Of a stretch of 64,000 nt of DNA, positions 1 to 8,798 are shown one piece after another. The notes below the pieces were generated by a model. It worked only from the letters and a program-made list of their open reading frames with translations. It did not search any database and had not been told where the DNA came from. The stretch's first letter is position 1, and every line of letters starts with the position of its first letter. The position numbers and the translations under genes are program-made. The DNA comes from Kribbella flavida DSM 17836 (GTDB lineage: Bacteria > Actinomycetota > Actinomycetes > Propionibacteriales > Kribbellaceae), in contig NC_013729.1 in assembly GCF_000024345.1 (NCBI RefSeq), positions 3,782,001 to 3,846,000 on the forward strand. Direction: 5' to 3'.

Positions 1-2276
1 TCCCCGGCGCCGACACGGTCCAGGTCACCAAGGACGTCGAGGCCGCGCTGGCCGCGATGCGGCCCGGCCTCGGCGACCTGCGGATCGACACCTCGCTCTA
101 CCGGCCGGCGTCGTTCATCGAGTCGTCGTTCGACCGGCTGCAGTGGGCGCTCGTTGCCGGGGGCATCCTGCTGGTGCTGCTGCTCCTGCTGCTGTTCCGC
201 GACTGGCGCCGGGCGCTGATCACGCTGGTCGCCATCCCGGTCCCGCTCGCCGTCGCGGCCGTCGTGCTGTACCTGCGCGACACCCCGATCAACTTCATGG
301 TCGTCGCCGGCCTCCTGCTCGGTCTCACCGCGATCGTGCACGACGCGATCACCGACTCCCACGGTCTCGCCGCGCGCCTGCGCGCCAGACGCCACGGAGA
401 GGATGCCGCCGGCACGGAAACCGTGGTCGCCTCGGCGGGCGCGACCCGCGGCGGCATCCTGTACGCCGCTCTGGTCGTGGCGGCAGCTGCCCTCCCGTTC
501 TTCTTCCTCACCGGTGTCGGCGACGCCTTCCTGCCGCCGCTGGTGCTCTCGTACCTGCTCGCGGTGGCGGCCTCGATGCTGGTCGCCCTGGTCCTCACGC
601 CGGTGGTGGCGGCGATGCTGCTGGCCGGCGACCACCCCGCGCCGAAAGGCCGCCACTTCGCCCGCCGGCTGAGCGCCGGGTACGACCGCCGCGCGCCCGC
701 GCTCGCCGGCCGGACCCGGGCCGCCGTCGTCACCGCAGCCGTGGTGGCGCTGATCGGCCTGGCGGCGGTGCCGTTCCTGGACACCTCGCTGCGCCCCGCG
801 CTGAAGGAACGCGACGTGCTCGTCCACCTCGAGGCGCCACCAGGCACCTCGCTGCCGAAGATGACCCAGCTCACCGAGCAGGCGGTACAGAGCCTGCGCT
901 CCGTTCCCGGCGTCGACAGCGCCGGCGGCCAGGTCGGCCGCGCGATCGCCTCCGACCAGATCGTCAACGTCAACTCCGGCGAGGTCTGGGTCAACATCGG
1001 CGCCGACGCGGAGTACGACCCGACACTCACGGCGATCCGGGACACCGTGCGCGGCATCACCGGCGTACGGGCCGACGTCCTGACGTACTCCGACGAGCGG
1101 GTGACCGACGTGCTCGACCGCAGCCGCGACGGCCTGGTGGTCCGGGTCTACGGCGACGACCCGGCGCAGCTGGACCGCACCGCCGAGGAGCTGCGCGGCC
1201 TGATGGCGGGCACGGACGGCGTCACCGGGGTCACGGTGGACCGTGCACTGACCGAGCCGACCGTCCAGGTGCAGGTCGACCTCGCCCGCGCCCAGGCCGC
1301 CGGGGTGAAACCCGGCGACGTACGCCGCGCCGCGACCGCGCTGATGGGTGGCATCACGGTGGGCAACCTGTTCGAGCAGCAGAAGGTGTTCGACGTGGTC
1401 GTCTGGGGAACGCCCGCGATCCGGCAGAACGTCGCCGGGGTCGAGAACCTGTTGATCGACAAGCCCGCCGGCGGCCACGTCCGGCTCGGCGACGTCGCCG
1501 ACGTACGGGTCGTACCGAACCAGGTCGCGATCCGGCACGAGGCGGTCGCGCCGTACCTCGACGTCGTCGCCGACGTGGGCGGCCGGGACGTCGACGCGGT
1601 CGCGGGCGACGTCCAGGCGCACCTGGGCAAGGTGCAGTTCCCGCTGGAGTACCACGCCGAGCTGCTCGGCGGCTACGAGGAGGAGCGGGCCGCCCAGCTG
1701 CGCACGATCGCGGTCGGCGCGGCCGCGGCGATCACGGTCCTGCTGTTGCTGCAGGCAGCTTTCGGGAGCTGGCGGCTGGCGCTGCTGGCCTTCGTCGTGC
1801 TGCCGCTGACGCTGTGCGGCGGACTGGTGGCGGCGGTGATCGCCGGCGGAACGTTCGGTCTGGGGTCGGTGGCCGGGCTGCTCGGTGTGCTCGGGATCGC
1901 TTCCCGGGTGGTCGTGCTGCTGATCCGCCGGTACCGGCAGGACGCCGAGACGGAGTTCGGGCCGGACCTGGTCGCACGGGGGACCAGGGACGTGCTCGAG
2001 CCGACGCTGGCGACCGTGCTGGCGGTGGCGGTCCTGATGGCGCCGATCGTGGTGGTCGGCAACGTTCCGGGCTTCGAGATCGTGCACGCGATGGCGGTGG
2101 TGATGCTCGGCGGGCTGGTGACGACGACGGTGGTCGCGCTGTTCGTCGTACCGGTGCTGTACCTGCGGTTCGGGGGTGCGTCGGAGCCGGACCTGTGGGC
2201 CGACGAGCAGGTGCCCGCGCGGCAGGAGCCGGAGCTGGTTGCGGCGAAGGCCGGCGAGCGGGAGGTCGCCCCATGA
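1..2276 (+). CDS. RND efflux permease, CusA/CzcA-like (5' end outside window)
   Basis: The frame is open from base 3 with no start codon, so the N-terminal third lies upstream of the window. The visible part corresponds to the second half of a CusA/CzcA-type inner-membrane pump: transmembrane blocks, a periplasmic pore domain and a final membrane bundle. It parallels the complete RND gene at 2753-5893 along its length, including shared stretches such as NLLIDKP. One difference stands out. The membrane helix that carries the proton-relay Asp in the family reads AIVHDAIT here (His codon 339-341), while the downstream paralogue reads DIVDDAII, and the following VEN motif is also lost. The stop overlaps the next gene's start (ATGA, 2273-2276), so translation is coupled. 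It may be a partner subunit rather than an independent pump; the substrate cannot be told from sequence. Confidence 0.85.
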   Translation, partial: PGADTVQVTKDVEAALAAMRPGLGDLRIDTSLYRPASFIESSFDRLQWALVAGGILLVLLLLLLFRDWRRALITLVAIPVPLAVAAVVLYLRDTPINFMVVAGLLLGLTAIVHDAITDSHGLAARLRARRHGEDAAGTETVVASAGATRGGILYAALVVAAAALPFFFLTGVGDAFLPPLVLSYLLAVAASMLVALVLTPVVAAMLLAGDHPAPKGRHFARRLSAGYDRRAPALAGRTRAAVVTAAVVALIGLAAVPFLDTSLRPALKERDVLVHLEAPPGTSLPKMTQLTEQAVQSLRSVPGVDSAGGQVGRAIASDQIVNVNSGEVWVNIGADAEYDPTLTAIRDTVRGITGVRADVLTYSDERVTDVLDRSRDGLVVRVYGDDPAQLDRTAEELRGLMAGTDGVTGVTVDRALTEPTVQVQVDLARAQAAGVKPGDVRRAATALMGGITVGNLFEQQKVFDVVVWGTPAIRQNVAGVENLLIDKPAGGHVRLGDVADVRVVPNQVAIRHEAVAPYLDVVADVGGRDVDAVAGDVQAHLGKVQFPLEYHAELLGGYEEERAAQLRTIAVGAAAAITVLLLLQAAFGSWRLALLAFVVLPLTLCGGLVAAVIAGGTFGLGSVAGLLGVLGIASRVVVLLIRRYRQDAETEFGPDLVARGTRDVLEPTLATVLAVAVLMAPIVVVGNVPGFEIVHAMAVVMLGGLVTTTVVALFVVPVLYLRFGGASEPDLWADEQVPARQEPELVAAKAGEREVAP

Positions 2277-2728
2277 GGTCGCGCACCGCGACTGTCCTGC
2301 CCGCGTTCGTCCGGACGCTGATCCCCGCGGTGATCCTGGCGTTCGTCCTGGGTAGCTGCGCCGGTACGGTCGCGGACTCGTACGAGATCGAGCACGAGCC
2401 CGCCCACCTGGAGACGGTGGCCGGCAGCGACCACCCCAAGATCCTGCTCGAGGAGGCGGCGGTCCGCAGGCTGTCGATCACGACCGCGCCGGTCCGCCGG
2501 GAAGCGAACCTGCTGGTCGTTCCCGGGGCGGCGGTGTTCGTCGATCCCCAGGGCAGCTGGTGGGTCTACACCAATCCCGAACCCAACACCTACCTGCGGC
2601 ACGCGATCACGATCCAGCGCCAGGCCGACGGACTCGCGTACCTGACCAGCGGGCCACCCGCCGGCACCCAGGTCGCCACCGTCGGCGTGCCGACGCTCTA
2701 CGGCGTCGAAGAAGAAGTCGGCCACTGA
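2273..2728 (+). CDS. Short lipoprotein related to RND adaptor (membrane fusion) proteins
   Basis: This is a 151-residue protein with a signal peptide ending in a lipobox, LGSC, with Cys29 as the lipidation site, so it is predicted to be an extracytoplasmic lipoprotein. The mature part resembles a piece of CusB-type adaptors: an EEAAVRRLSI segment, then a VVPGAAVF strand, then a GSWWVYTNPEP block. Full adaptors have around 400 residues with a coiled-coil hairpin, which is absent here. Actinobacteria lack the outer-membrane channel that the hairpin contacts in Gram-negative bacteria. The start overlaps the upstream RND stop by 4 nt, and the second RND gene begins 24 nt downstream, so the three genes form one operon. 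The adaptor assignment is an inference from context and local similarity. Confidence 0.75.
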   Translation: MRSRTATVLPAFVRTLIPAVILAFVLGSCAGTVADSYEIEHEPAHLETVAGSDHPKILLEEAAVRRLSITTAPVRREANLLVVPGAAVFVDPQGSWWVYTNPEPNTYLRHAITIQRQADGLAYLTSGPPAGTQVATVGVPTLYGVEEEVGH

Positions 2729-2752
2729 GGCACCGGTGAAGGGGCCACTGTC

Positions 2753-5700
2753 ATGCGCTGGATCGTCGCATCGAGTCTGAAGTTCCGTTTCCTCGTCGTC
2801 GCGCTGACCGCCTTCCTGATGTTCTTCGGCGTGCAGCAGCTCGGCCGGTCCGCGGTCGACGTGTTCCCGGAGTTCGCGCCGCCGAAGGTGGAGGTGCACA
2901 CGATCGCCATCGGGCTGGGCCCGACCGAGGTGGAAGAACTGATCACGGTCCCGATGGAGCAGTCGCTCAACGCGATCCCCGGGGTGGAGACGGTCCGGTC
3001 GCGGTCGGTCGAGCAGCTGTCCCAGGTCGTGCTGCTGTTTGCCGAAGGCACCGACCTGCTGGAGGCTCGCCAGTTGGTCGCCGAAAGACTCGCCTCGATC
3101 ACCCCGACCCTGCCGACGTGGGCGGCGCCGCCGGTGATGCTGCAACCGCTCTCGGCGACCAGCCGGGTGCTGAAGATCGGTCTGTCGCCGGCCGACCCGA
3201 GCATCGACATGATGGACCTGTCGATGACGGCGTACTGGAAGATCCGCGCCCGGCTGCTGCAGGTGCCGGGCGTGGCCAACGTCCCGATCTGGGGCGAGCG
3301 GCTGGAGATGCTCCAGGTGCAGGCCGACCCGGCGCGGATGGCGCAGCAGAAGGTCACCCTGGAGACGGTGATGACGGCGACCGCCGACGCCCTCGACGCC
3401 GGTCTGCAGCAGTACTCCGACGGCAACTTCATCGGCCGCGGCGGCTTTCTCGACGGCACCGAGCAGCGGCTCGGCATCCGGCACATGCCCCCGATCGTCG
3501 ACCACGACCACCTGGCCGGCCTGCCGATCGTCACCGCCGACGGGCGCCAGATCCGGCTGCGCGACGTCGCCGACCTCGAGCGCGACCACCAGCCGCTGAT
3601 CGGCGACGCGGTGATCAACCAGGGCGACGGCCTGATGCTGATCGTCGAGAAGTTGCCCTGGGCCAACACCCTGGACGTCACCCGCGGCGTCGAGCAGGCC
3701 TTGGCCGAGATGCGTCCCGGTCTGCAGGGCATCGCGATCGACTCGACGATCTTCCGCCCGGCCACCTTCATCGAGGACGCGATCGACAACCTGACCCGGT
3801 CGCTGATCCTCGGCGCGCTGCTGATGATCGCGATGCTCGCGCTGTTCCTGTACTCCTGGCGGACCGCGCTGATCAGCGTGGTCGCGATCCCGCTGTCGCT
3901 GCTGGCCGCGCTGCTGATCCTCACCGCCCGCGGTACGACGATCAACACGATGGTGCTGGCCGGCTTCGTGATAGCCCTGGGCGACATCGTCGACGACGCC
4001 ATCATCGGCGTCGAGAACATCGTCCGCCGGCTGCGCCAGCACCGCAGCGAAGGCAGTACCAGATCGACCGCCAAAATCATCCTGGAGGCGGTGCTGGAGG
4101 TGCGCAGCGCGATCGTCTACGCCACCTTGATCGAGGTGGTCGCGATCCTGCCGATCTTCATGCTGGCCGGGCTGTCCGGGTCGTTCTTCCGGCCGCTCGC
4201 GCTGTCGTACGCGCTGGCGCTGCTCGCCTCGATGCTGGTCGCGCTGACCGTGACGCCGGCCCTCGCGCTGATCTTCTTCCGCAATCCCCGGTCGCTGGAG
4301 CAGCGCGAGTCGCCGGTCGTGCCGCCGCTCAAGCGCGGCTACGACAAGATCCTCACCCGGCTGGTCAAGCGGCCGCGGTTCGGGTACGTCGCGGTCGCGC
4401 TCACCACGGTGCTCGGGCTGATCCTGCTGCCGCTGCTCGGTCAGTCGCTGCTGCCCAACTTCAAAGAACGCGACTTCCTCATGCACTGGCTCGGCAAGCC
4501 CGACATCTCGCTGCAGGAGGAGGTCCGCACCAGCAAGGCGGTGAACGCCGAACTGCTCACCATCCCCGGCGTGCGCAACGCCGGCTCCCACATCGGCAAC
4601 GCCCTGCTCGGCGACGAACCGCACGGCGTGTACTTCGGGGAGAACTGGATCAGCGTCGACCCCTCGGTCGACTACGACGAGACCGTCGCGTCGGTGCGTG
4701 GCGTCGTCGACGGCTATCCCGGGGTGTTCCGCGACGTGCTCACGTACCTCAAGGAACGCATCCGCGAGGTGCTCACCGGGTCCAGCGACCCGATCACGAT
4801 CCGGATCTTCGGCCAGGACCTGGAGCAGCTGCGGTCCAAGGCCGAGGAGATCAACCGGCTCGTCGGCGAGGTCGACGGCGTCGGCAAGCACTCGGTGGAC
4901 TTCCAGGACGCGATTCCGCAGATCCGCGTCGAGGTCGACCTGGCCGCCGCCCAGCGGCACGGCCTCAAACCCGGCGACGTCCGCCGCGCGGCCGCCTGGC
5001 TGATGGCCGGTGAGGAGGCCGGCGACGTCTACACCGCGGGCAAGGCGTACGACGTGCAGCTGTGGACCCCGCCGGACAAGCGGCGCAGCGTCACCGACCT
5101 GGAGAACCTGCTGATCGACAAGCCCGGTGGTGGGCAGGTCCGGCTCAAGGACGTCACCGAGATCAGCATCGTGTCGGTCCCGAACGTCGTGCAGCACGAG
5201 GACCTGTTCCGCAACATCGACGTCGGCGCCGAGCTCGACGGGTCCCGGGACCTGGGCTCGGTGGTCGCCGACATCGAGGACCGGCTGGCGCAGGTGGAGA
5301 TGCCGCTGGAGTTCCGCGCCGAGATGCTCGGCGAGTACACCGAGCGGCAGGCCGCCCAGCAGCGGCTGCTGATCTACGCGATCGCCGCCGCGGTCGGCAT
5401 CCTGCTGCTGCTCCAGGCGTCGTACCGCAGCTGGCGGCTGGCGATGATGACGTTCGTGACCCTGCCGGTCGCGCTCGTCGGCGGGGTGATCGCCGCGTAC
5501 GCGGGCTCCCGGGTGATCTCGCTCGGCTCGCTGGTCGGCTTCCTGACCGTCTTCGGCATCGTCGCCCGCAACGGCATCATGCTGATCAGCCACTGCCAGC
5601 ACCTGGAACGCGAGGAGGGCGTGCCGTTCGGTCCGGAGCTGGTCATCCGCGGCGCCACGGAACGGCTGGTGCCGATCCTGATGACCGTGCTCACCACCGG

Positions 5701-5893
5701 CCTGGCGCTGATCCCGCTGCTGGCGTCCGGCTCGATCCCCGGCCAGGAGATCGAGCATCCGATGGCCGTGGTGATTCTCGGCGGCCTGATCACCGCGACC
5801 TTGCTGAACCTGTTCGTGGTGCCCGCGTTCTACCTGCGCTTCGCCAAGTCGCGCCGGCAACGCCGTGAGGAGGCGGAGCCCGCACCGGTGTGA
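2753..5893 (+). CDS. RND efflux permease, CusA/CzcA-like (complete)
   Basis: This is a complete 1046-residue heavy-metal-efflux-type RND permease, the usual length for the family. It opens with a membrane helix and the typical VDVFPEFAPPKVEVHT segment. Two periplasmic loops alternate with two six-helix membrane blocks. The proton-relay region reads GDIVDDAIIGVEN; Asp414 aligns with the essential Asp of E. coli CusA helix 4. The ATG at 2753 has a GAAGGGG Shine-Dalgarno 8 nt upstream. It is the third gene of an operon with a partial RND paralogue and a short lipoprotein. Metal specificity is unproven: the CusA methionine triad is not evident, and drug or lipid substrates are possible. Confidence 0.93.
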   Translation: MRWIVASSLKFRFLVVALTAFLMFFGVQQLGRSAVDVFPEFAPPKVEVHTIAIGLGPTEVEELITVPMEQSLNAIPGVETVRSRSVEQLSQVVLLFAEGTDLLEARQLVAERLASITPTLPTWAAPPVMLQPLSATSRVLKIGLSPADPSIDMMDLSMTAYWKIRARLLQVPGVANVPIWGERLEMLQVQADPARMAQQKVTLETVMTATADALDAGLQQYSDGNFIGRGGFLDGTEQRLGIRHMPPIVDHDHLAGLPIVTADGRQIRLRDVADLERDHQPLIGDAVINQGDGLMLIVEKLPWANTLDVTRGVEQALAEMRPGLQGIAIDSTIFRPATFIEDAIDNLTRSLILGALLMIAMLALFLYSWRTALISVVAIPLSLLAALLILTARGTTINTMVLAGFVIALGDIVDDAIIGVENIVRRLRQHRSEGSTRSTAKIILEAVLEVRSAIVYATLIEVVAILPIFMLAGLSGSFFRPLALSYALALLASMLVALTVTPALALIFFRNPRSLEQRESPVVPPLKRGYDKILTRLVKRPRFGYVAVALTTVLGLILLPLLGQSLLPNFKERDFLMHWLGKPDISLQEEVRTSKAVNAELLTIPGVRNAGSHIGNALLGDEPHGVYFGENWISVDPSVDYDETVASVRGVVDGYPGVFRDVLTYLKERIREVLTGSSDPITIRIFGQDLEQLRSKAEEINRLVGEVDGVGKHSVDFQDAIPQIRVEVDLAAAQRHGLKPGDVRRAAAWLMAGEEAGDVYTAGKAYDVQLWTPPDKRRSVTDLENLLIDKPGGGQVRLKDVTEISIVSVPNVVQHEDLFRNIDVGAELDGSRDLGSVVADIEDRLAQVEMPLEFRAEMLGEYTERQAAQQRLLIYAIAAAVGILLLLQASYRSWRLAMMTFVTLPVALVGGVIAAYAGSRVISLGSLVGFLTVFGIVARNGIMLISHCQHLEREEGVPFGPELVIRGATERLVPILMTVLTTGLALIPLLASGSIPGQEIEHPMAVVILGGLITATLLNLFVVPAFYLRFAKSRRQRREEAEPAPV

Positions 5894-5942
5894 TCCGGCG
5901 TCCGGAGAGCGCAGTGGGGGAGCGCTCTCCGGGGCCGGATCA
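5891..5942. terminator. Bidirectional hairpin terminator after RND operon
   Basis: An 11-bp perfect stem (5902-5912 with 5922-5932, loop 5913-5921) is enclosed by a second 8-bp pairing (5891-5898 with 5935-5942). The outer arm includes the RND stop codon. It lies between convergent genes. Confidence 0.8.
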
Positions 5943-5947
5943 GGCGG

Positions 5948-6112
5948 TCAGCGCGTCGGGGCCTCGTCGAGCCAGGAACGCAGCAGCGCCCAGTCGGCCT
6001 CGGCGGCGCGGCGGCGGTCCCGCGCGCCGCGGGCCTCGGCCAGCGCGCTGACCGCCGTCAGCGCGACCAGGAGCACGACATCGAGGACGAGGACCACTTG
6101 CAAGAGGCTCAT
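5948..6112 (-). CDS. Small single-pass membrane protein, unknown function
   Basis: A 54-codon frame begins MSLLQVVLVLDVVLLVALTA, a clear membrane helix, followed by a charged Arg/Ala-rich cytoplasmic tail ending in LLRSWLDEAPTR. I chose the ATG at 6112 because the hydrophobic segment starts there; an in-frame ATG at 6178 would add 22 unstructured residues. No strong Shine-Dalgarno is visible for either start. It runs convergent to the RND operon and shares the hairpin terminator at 5891-5942. I do not recognise a family. Confidence 0.45.
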   Translation of the reverse strand: MSLLQVVLVLDVVLLVALTAVSALAEARGARDRRRAAEADWALLRSWLDEAPTR

Positions 6113-6241
6113 CGGCAACCACGGCTTCCGGGACGGACGGACACAGCGGGGAGCACCGGCACCTGTCGAGCACGGCACGTCGGTGCGCCACTTTCCATCA
6201 TGCTTTCCCGCTGCTGAGAGTCCGCTGAGGACTCCGCTGCG

Positions 6242-7162
6242 TCAACCGAGGGTTGCTGGATCCGTGTTCGCACCGCAGACCACCGACACGACCCGCTCAC
6301 CGGGCGCCGGCTTGTACGCGCCGGACGACAACGCGGCCTGAGTGACCGCCGCCCCGTGCTCCACCGCAAGCCGGTACTCCCGCCACAGCTCGGTCCGGGC
6401 GGCGACGATCGCGTCCTCCTCCACCAGCACCGACTCCACGCCGTACTTCCGCACGGCCTCGAACGCCAGCGACCCCAGCCGTCGCGCACCGAGCGAATCA
6501 GCCGCCACCCCGCTCACCGGCACGTCGACCAGCTCCCCGGCCTCCAGCGTGCGCCGCATCGTCGGCGCGAGCACCGGCTCGACCCCGACCACCTTCGCCC
6601 GGTCACCGACCGCGGTCGCGATGCCGGCGATCAGTCCACCACCACCGACCGCGACCAGGACGGTGTCGAACTTTTCAATCTGCTCCAGCAGTTCCAGCCC
6701 GAGCGTTCCCTGCCCCGCGACCACCTCCGGCTGGTCGTACGCGTGGGCCAGCATCGCGCCCGACTGCTCGCCGGCCTCCACCGCGGCGACGTAGGCCTCG
6801 GCGTACTCCGTGCCGACCTGGACCACGTCGGCGTCCAAGGTGCGCAGCCGCGCGATCTTGGCGGCGGGAGCGCTCTCCGGCACGAAGATCCGGGCCGGCA
6901 CGCCGAGCTCACGGGCGGCGTACGCGACGGCCAGTCCCGCGTTGCCGCCCGACGCGGTGACCACCCCGGAGCCGGTCAGCGCGCCCTGCTCTCTCGCGCT
7001 GAGCAGCCGGTTGAAAGCACCGCGCGGCTTGAACGAGCCGACGTGCTGAAGCAGCTCCAGCTTGAACACGCACGTCGGCGACACCTCCAGCACCGGCGTA
7101 CGGCGTACGTGGCCTGCGATGCGGTGCGCTGCCTGCTGGATGTCGTCGAGAGTCACAGTCAC
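6242..7162 (-). CDS. Threonine/serine dehydratase-like PLP enzyme
   Basis: This 306-residue protein has the fold-type II PLP signatures of threonine/serine dehydratases. The motif SFKPRGA carries the Schiff-base lysine (Lys45), SGGNAG binds the phosphate region, and VAVGGGGLIAG is the glycine loop. It would convert threonine or serine to the 2-oxo acid and ammonia in the cytoplasm. There is no C-terminal ACT regulatory domain, so it resembles catabolic or broad-range dehydratases rather than biosynthetic IlvA. The GTG at 7162 is preferred because AGGGTGG lies just upstream and homology begins at TLDDIQQAAHRIAG. It is monocistronic. A serine racemase activity cannot be excluded. Confidence 0.85.
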   Translation of the reverse strand: MTVTLDDIQQAAHRIAGHVRRTPVLEVSPTCVFKLELLQHVGSFKPRGAFNRLLSAREQGALTGSGVVTASGGNAGLAVAYAARELGVPARIFVPESAPAAKIARLRTLDADVVQVGTEYAEAYVAAVEAGEQSGAMLAHAYDQPEVVAGQGTLGLELLEQIEKFDTVLVAVGGGGLIAGIATAVGDRAKVVGVEPVLAPTMRRTLEAGELVDVPVSGVAADSLGARRLGSLAFEAVRKYGVESVLVEEDAIVAARTELWREYRLAVEHGAAVTQAALSSGAYKPAPGERVVSVVCGANTDPATLG

Positions 7163-7220
7163 GCATCCACCCTGCCACGGCTCGCCGGATCGATGCCGAG
7201 GGGCTGTTGCCACGTGCAAG

Positions 7221-7466
7221 TCAGTCATCCAGCCACTCCGCGCCGAAGGCGTCCCTGTGATAGCCACTGTGGTGTCCGAGTGTGCAGAGCCGACCAGTCA
7301 GTGGGTTCGTGCCGTCGCAGGTCCCGGGAGCCGAGGGCCGGAGGATTGGCCAGCCCCGAGGGTCGCGCTCGAGCTCGGCCGGAAGCGACGCAGAGTCTCT
7401 GGCGTCGCTTGGCTCTGTCCGCCTGAACCACTCCACGCCTGCGCGATGCCCCGTGTTCGCGTTCAT
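7221..7466 (-). CDS. Small Cys/His protein divergent from XRE regulator
   Basis: An 81-residue protein whose C-terminal half contains CDGTNPLTGRLC followed by TLGHHSGYHRD, a C-x10-C-x3-H-H-x3-H arrangement that could bind zinc. The N-terminal half is charged and low in structure. The ATG at 7466 has a GGAG about 13 nt upstream. It is transcribed away from the XRE regulator at 7544, with only 77 nt between the starts. Small proteins ending in this kind of Cys/His block occur beside XRE-type regulators in other actinobacteria as I recall, so a functional pair is plausible but inferred. I cannot assign a biochemical role. Confidence 0.6.
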   Translation of the reverse strand: MNANTGHRAGVEWFRRTEPSDARDSASLPAELERDPRGWPILRPSAPGTCDGTNPLTGRLCTLGHHSGYHRDAFGAEWLDD

Positions 7467-7543
7467 GTCGCAATCGTGCTCCGTGCGGAGGGTGCAGGGA
7501 GGTGCCAAACTAGTGGCCATCCACCGCAACGGAGGGGATCGGA

Positions 7544-8746
7544 GTGTACAGCGGGATCGGCCATTTGATCGCCCAGCTGCGCGCTGAGCGAGATCTCAGC
7601 CAAGCCCAGCTCGCCCAGCTCCTTGCGGAGGCTTCCGGGAACCCGGCCGTCACTCGCAACAAGATCAGCCGTTGGGAGCAGGGTCGGCGGCGACCGCGCC
7701 GCTACTGGCTCCAGTGGCTTGCTGTCGTGTTCGGGCTGAGCCTGGCTGACCTGGATGACCTCGTCCGGATCGCTTCTCCGACGACTGACACCAACGAGGC
7801 CGAGGCGATCGAGCTAGGGCAGCGGGTCGCCGCAAGCGACGTCGGAGGTAGGACGCTCGAGCAGTTGGAGCTGGCCGTCGATGAGCTGGCGATCGCCTAC
7901 CCGCGCGTGCAGCCCGATCTGCTTCTGCTCCGTGTACGACGTCATCTGACCTATGTCGGCAAGCTGCTCGACGCCCGAAAGACCCTCGCCGAACATCGCC
8001 GCCTGGTGGTGACCGGGTCTTGGCTCTCGTTGCTGGCGGCCACCTGCTCGATCGACCTGGCCGACCGGCCGGCAGCAGCGGCAAGACTCCGTACAGCGGC
8101 CCAGCTGGCGGAACACGCCGACCATCCCGAGCTGTCGGGATGGGCGCTCGAAACCGAGGCCTGGCAGGCCGTCACCGATGGTGACTACCGGCGCGCGATC
8201 AAGCTCAGCCAGGCCGCGCAAGCCGCGGCGCCCGTGGGCAGTTCGGCGTTCATCCAGGCCACGGCTCAGGAAGGCCGGGCGCATGCTCGACTTGGCCACA
8301 CCCGCGACACCCTCGAGGTACTCTCCAGGGTCGAACACCTCGTGGCTCCACTCGAGGTTCCTGACCAGCCGGAGCACCATTACCGGTACGACCCTGGCAA
8401 GTCGGACGCGTACGTGGCTACGACGCTTTCATGGCTCGGGGACCCAGGCGCGGTTCCAATCGCGCGGCAGGTTCTCACTCAGCTCGAGTCCCCGGCGCAC
8501 GGCGCAGTACGTCCGCGCCGAGCCGCGACGGCGAGGCTCGACCTGTCCCTTGCCCTGGTCGCGAGCGGCGAACCCGACGAGGCCAGTTCGACGACGATGG
8601 AAGCCATCACGTCCGGTCGGCTCGTACCGTCGAACTACTGGCGCGCCAGGGAGGTGATCAACGCCATCGACGCGCACGGCGTGCCAGAGGTGGCCGAGCT
8701 GCGCGATGCCTACGAGTCGCTCAAGGCTGAGGGCGCCTCGGTGTAG
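7544..8746 (+). CDS. XRE-family helix-turn-helix regulator with helical-repeat domain
   Basis: The 400-residue protein has an N-terminal XRE helix-turn-helix (about residues 8-70) with LSQAQLAQLL and the recognition segment NKISRWEQGRRRPRR. The rest is an all-alpha region with TPR-like periodicity, such as LAEHADHPELSGWALETEAW. Proteins of this build act as cytoplasmic DNA-binding regulators in actinomycetes, often in developmental or secondary-metabolism contexts. The GTG at 7544 has GGAGGGG 9 nt upstream. Codon use is somewhat less GC-biased at third positions than in neighbours. It faces the small Cys/His protein at 7221-7466. Confidence 0.8.
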   Translation: MYSGIGHLIAQLRAERDLSQAQLAQLLAEASGNPAVTRNKISRWEQGRRRPRRYWLQWLAVVFGLSLADLDDLVRIASPTTDTNEAEAIELGQRVAASDVGGRTLEQLELAVDELAIAYPRVQPDLLLLRVRRHLTYVGKLLDARKTLAEHRRLVVTGSWLSLLAATCSIDLADRPAAAARLRTAAQLAEHADHPELSGWALETEAWQAVTDGDYRRAIKLSQAAQAAAPVGSSAFIQATAQEGRAHARLGHTRDTLEVLSRVEHLVAPLEVPDQPEHHYRYDPGKSDAYVATTLSWLGDPGAVPIARQVLTQLESPAHGAVRPRRAATARLDLSLALVASGEPDEASSTTMEAITSGRLVPSNYWRAREVINAIDAHGVPEVAELRDAYESLKAEGASV

Positions 8747-8798
8747 CCAGTCAACGACCATCACCGGGGGACTGTTCCTGGCAGGGCCGCTGTGTTCG

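Noticed and set aside
1673-5860. A very long open frame antisense to the RND genes
   Set aside because: Its translation is rich in Asp, Gln, Arg and His with no family features. Strong third-position GC bias in the sense genes produces such frames on the opposite strand.
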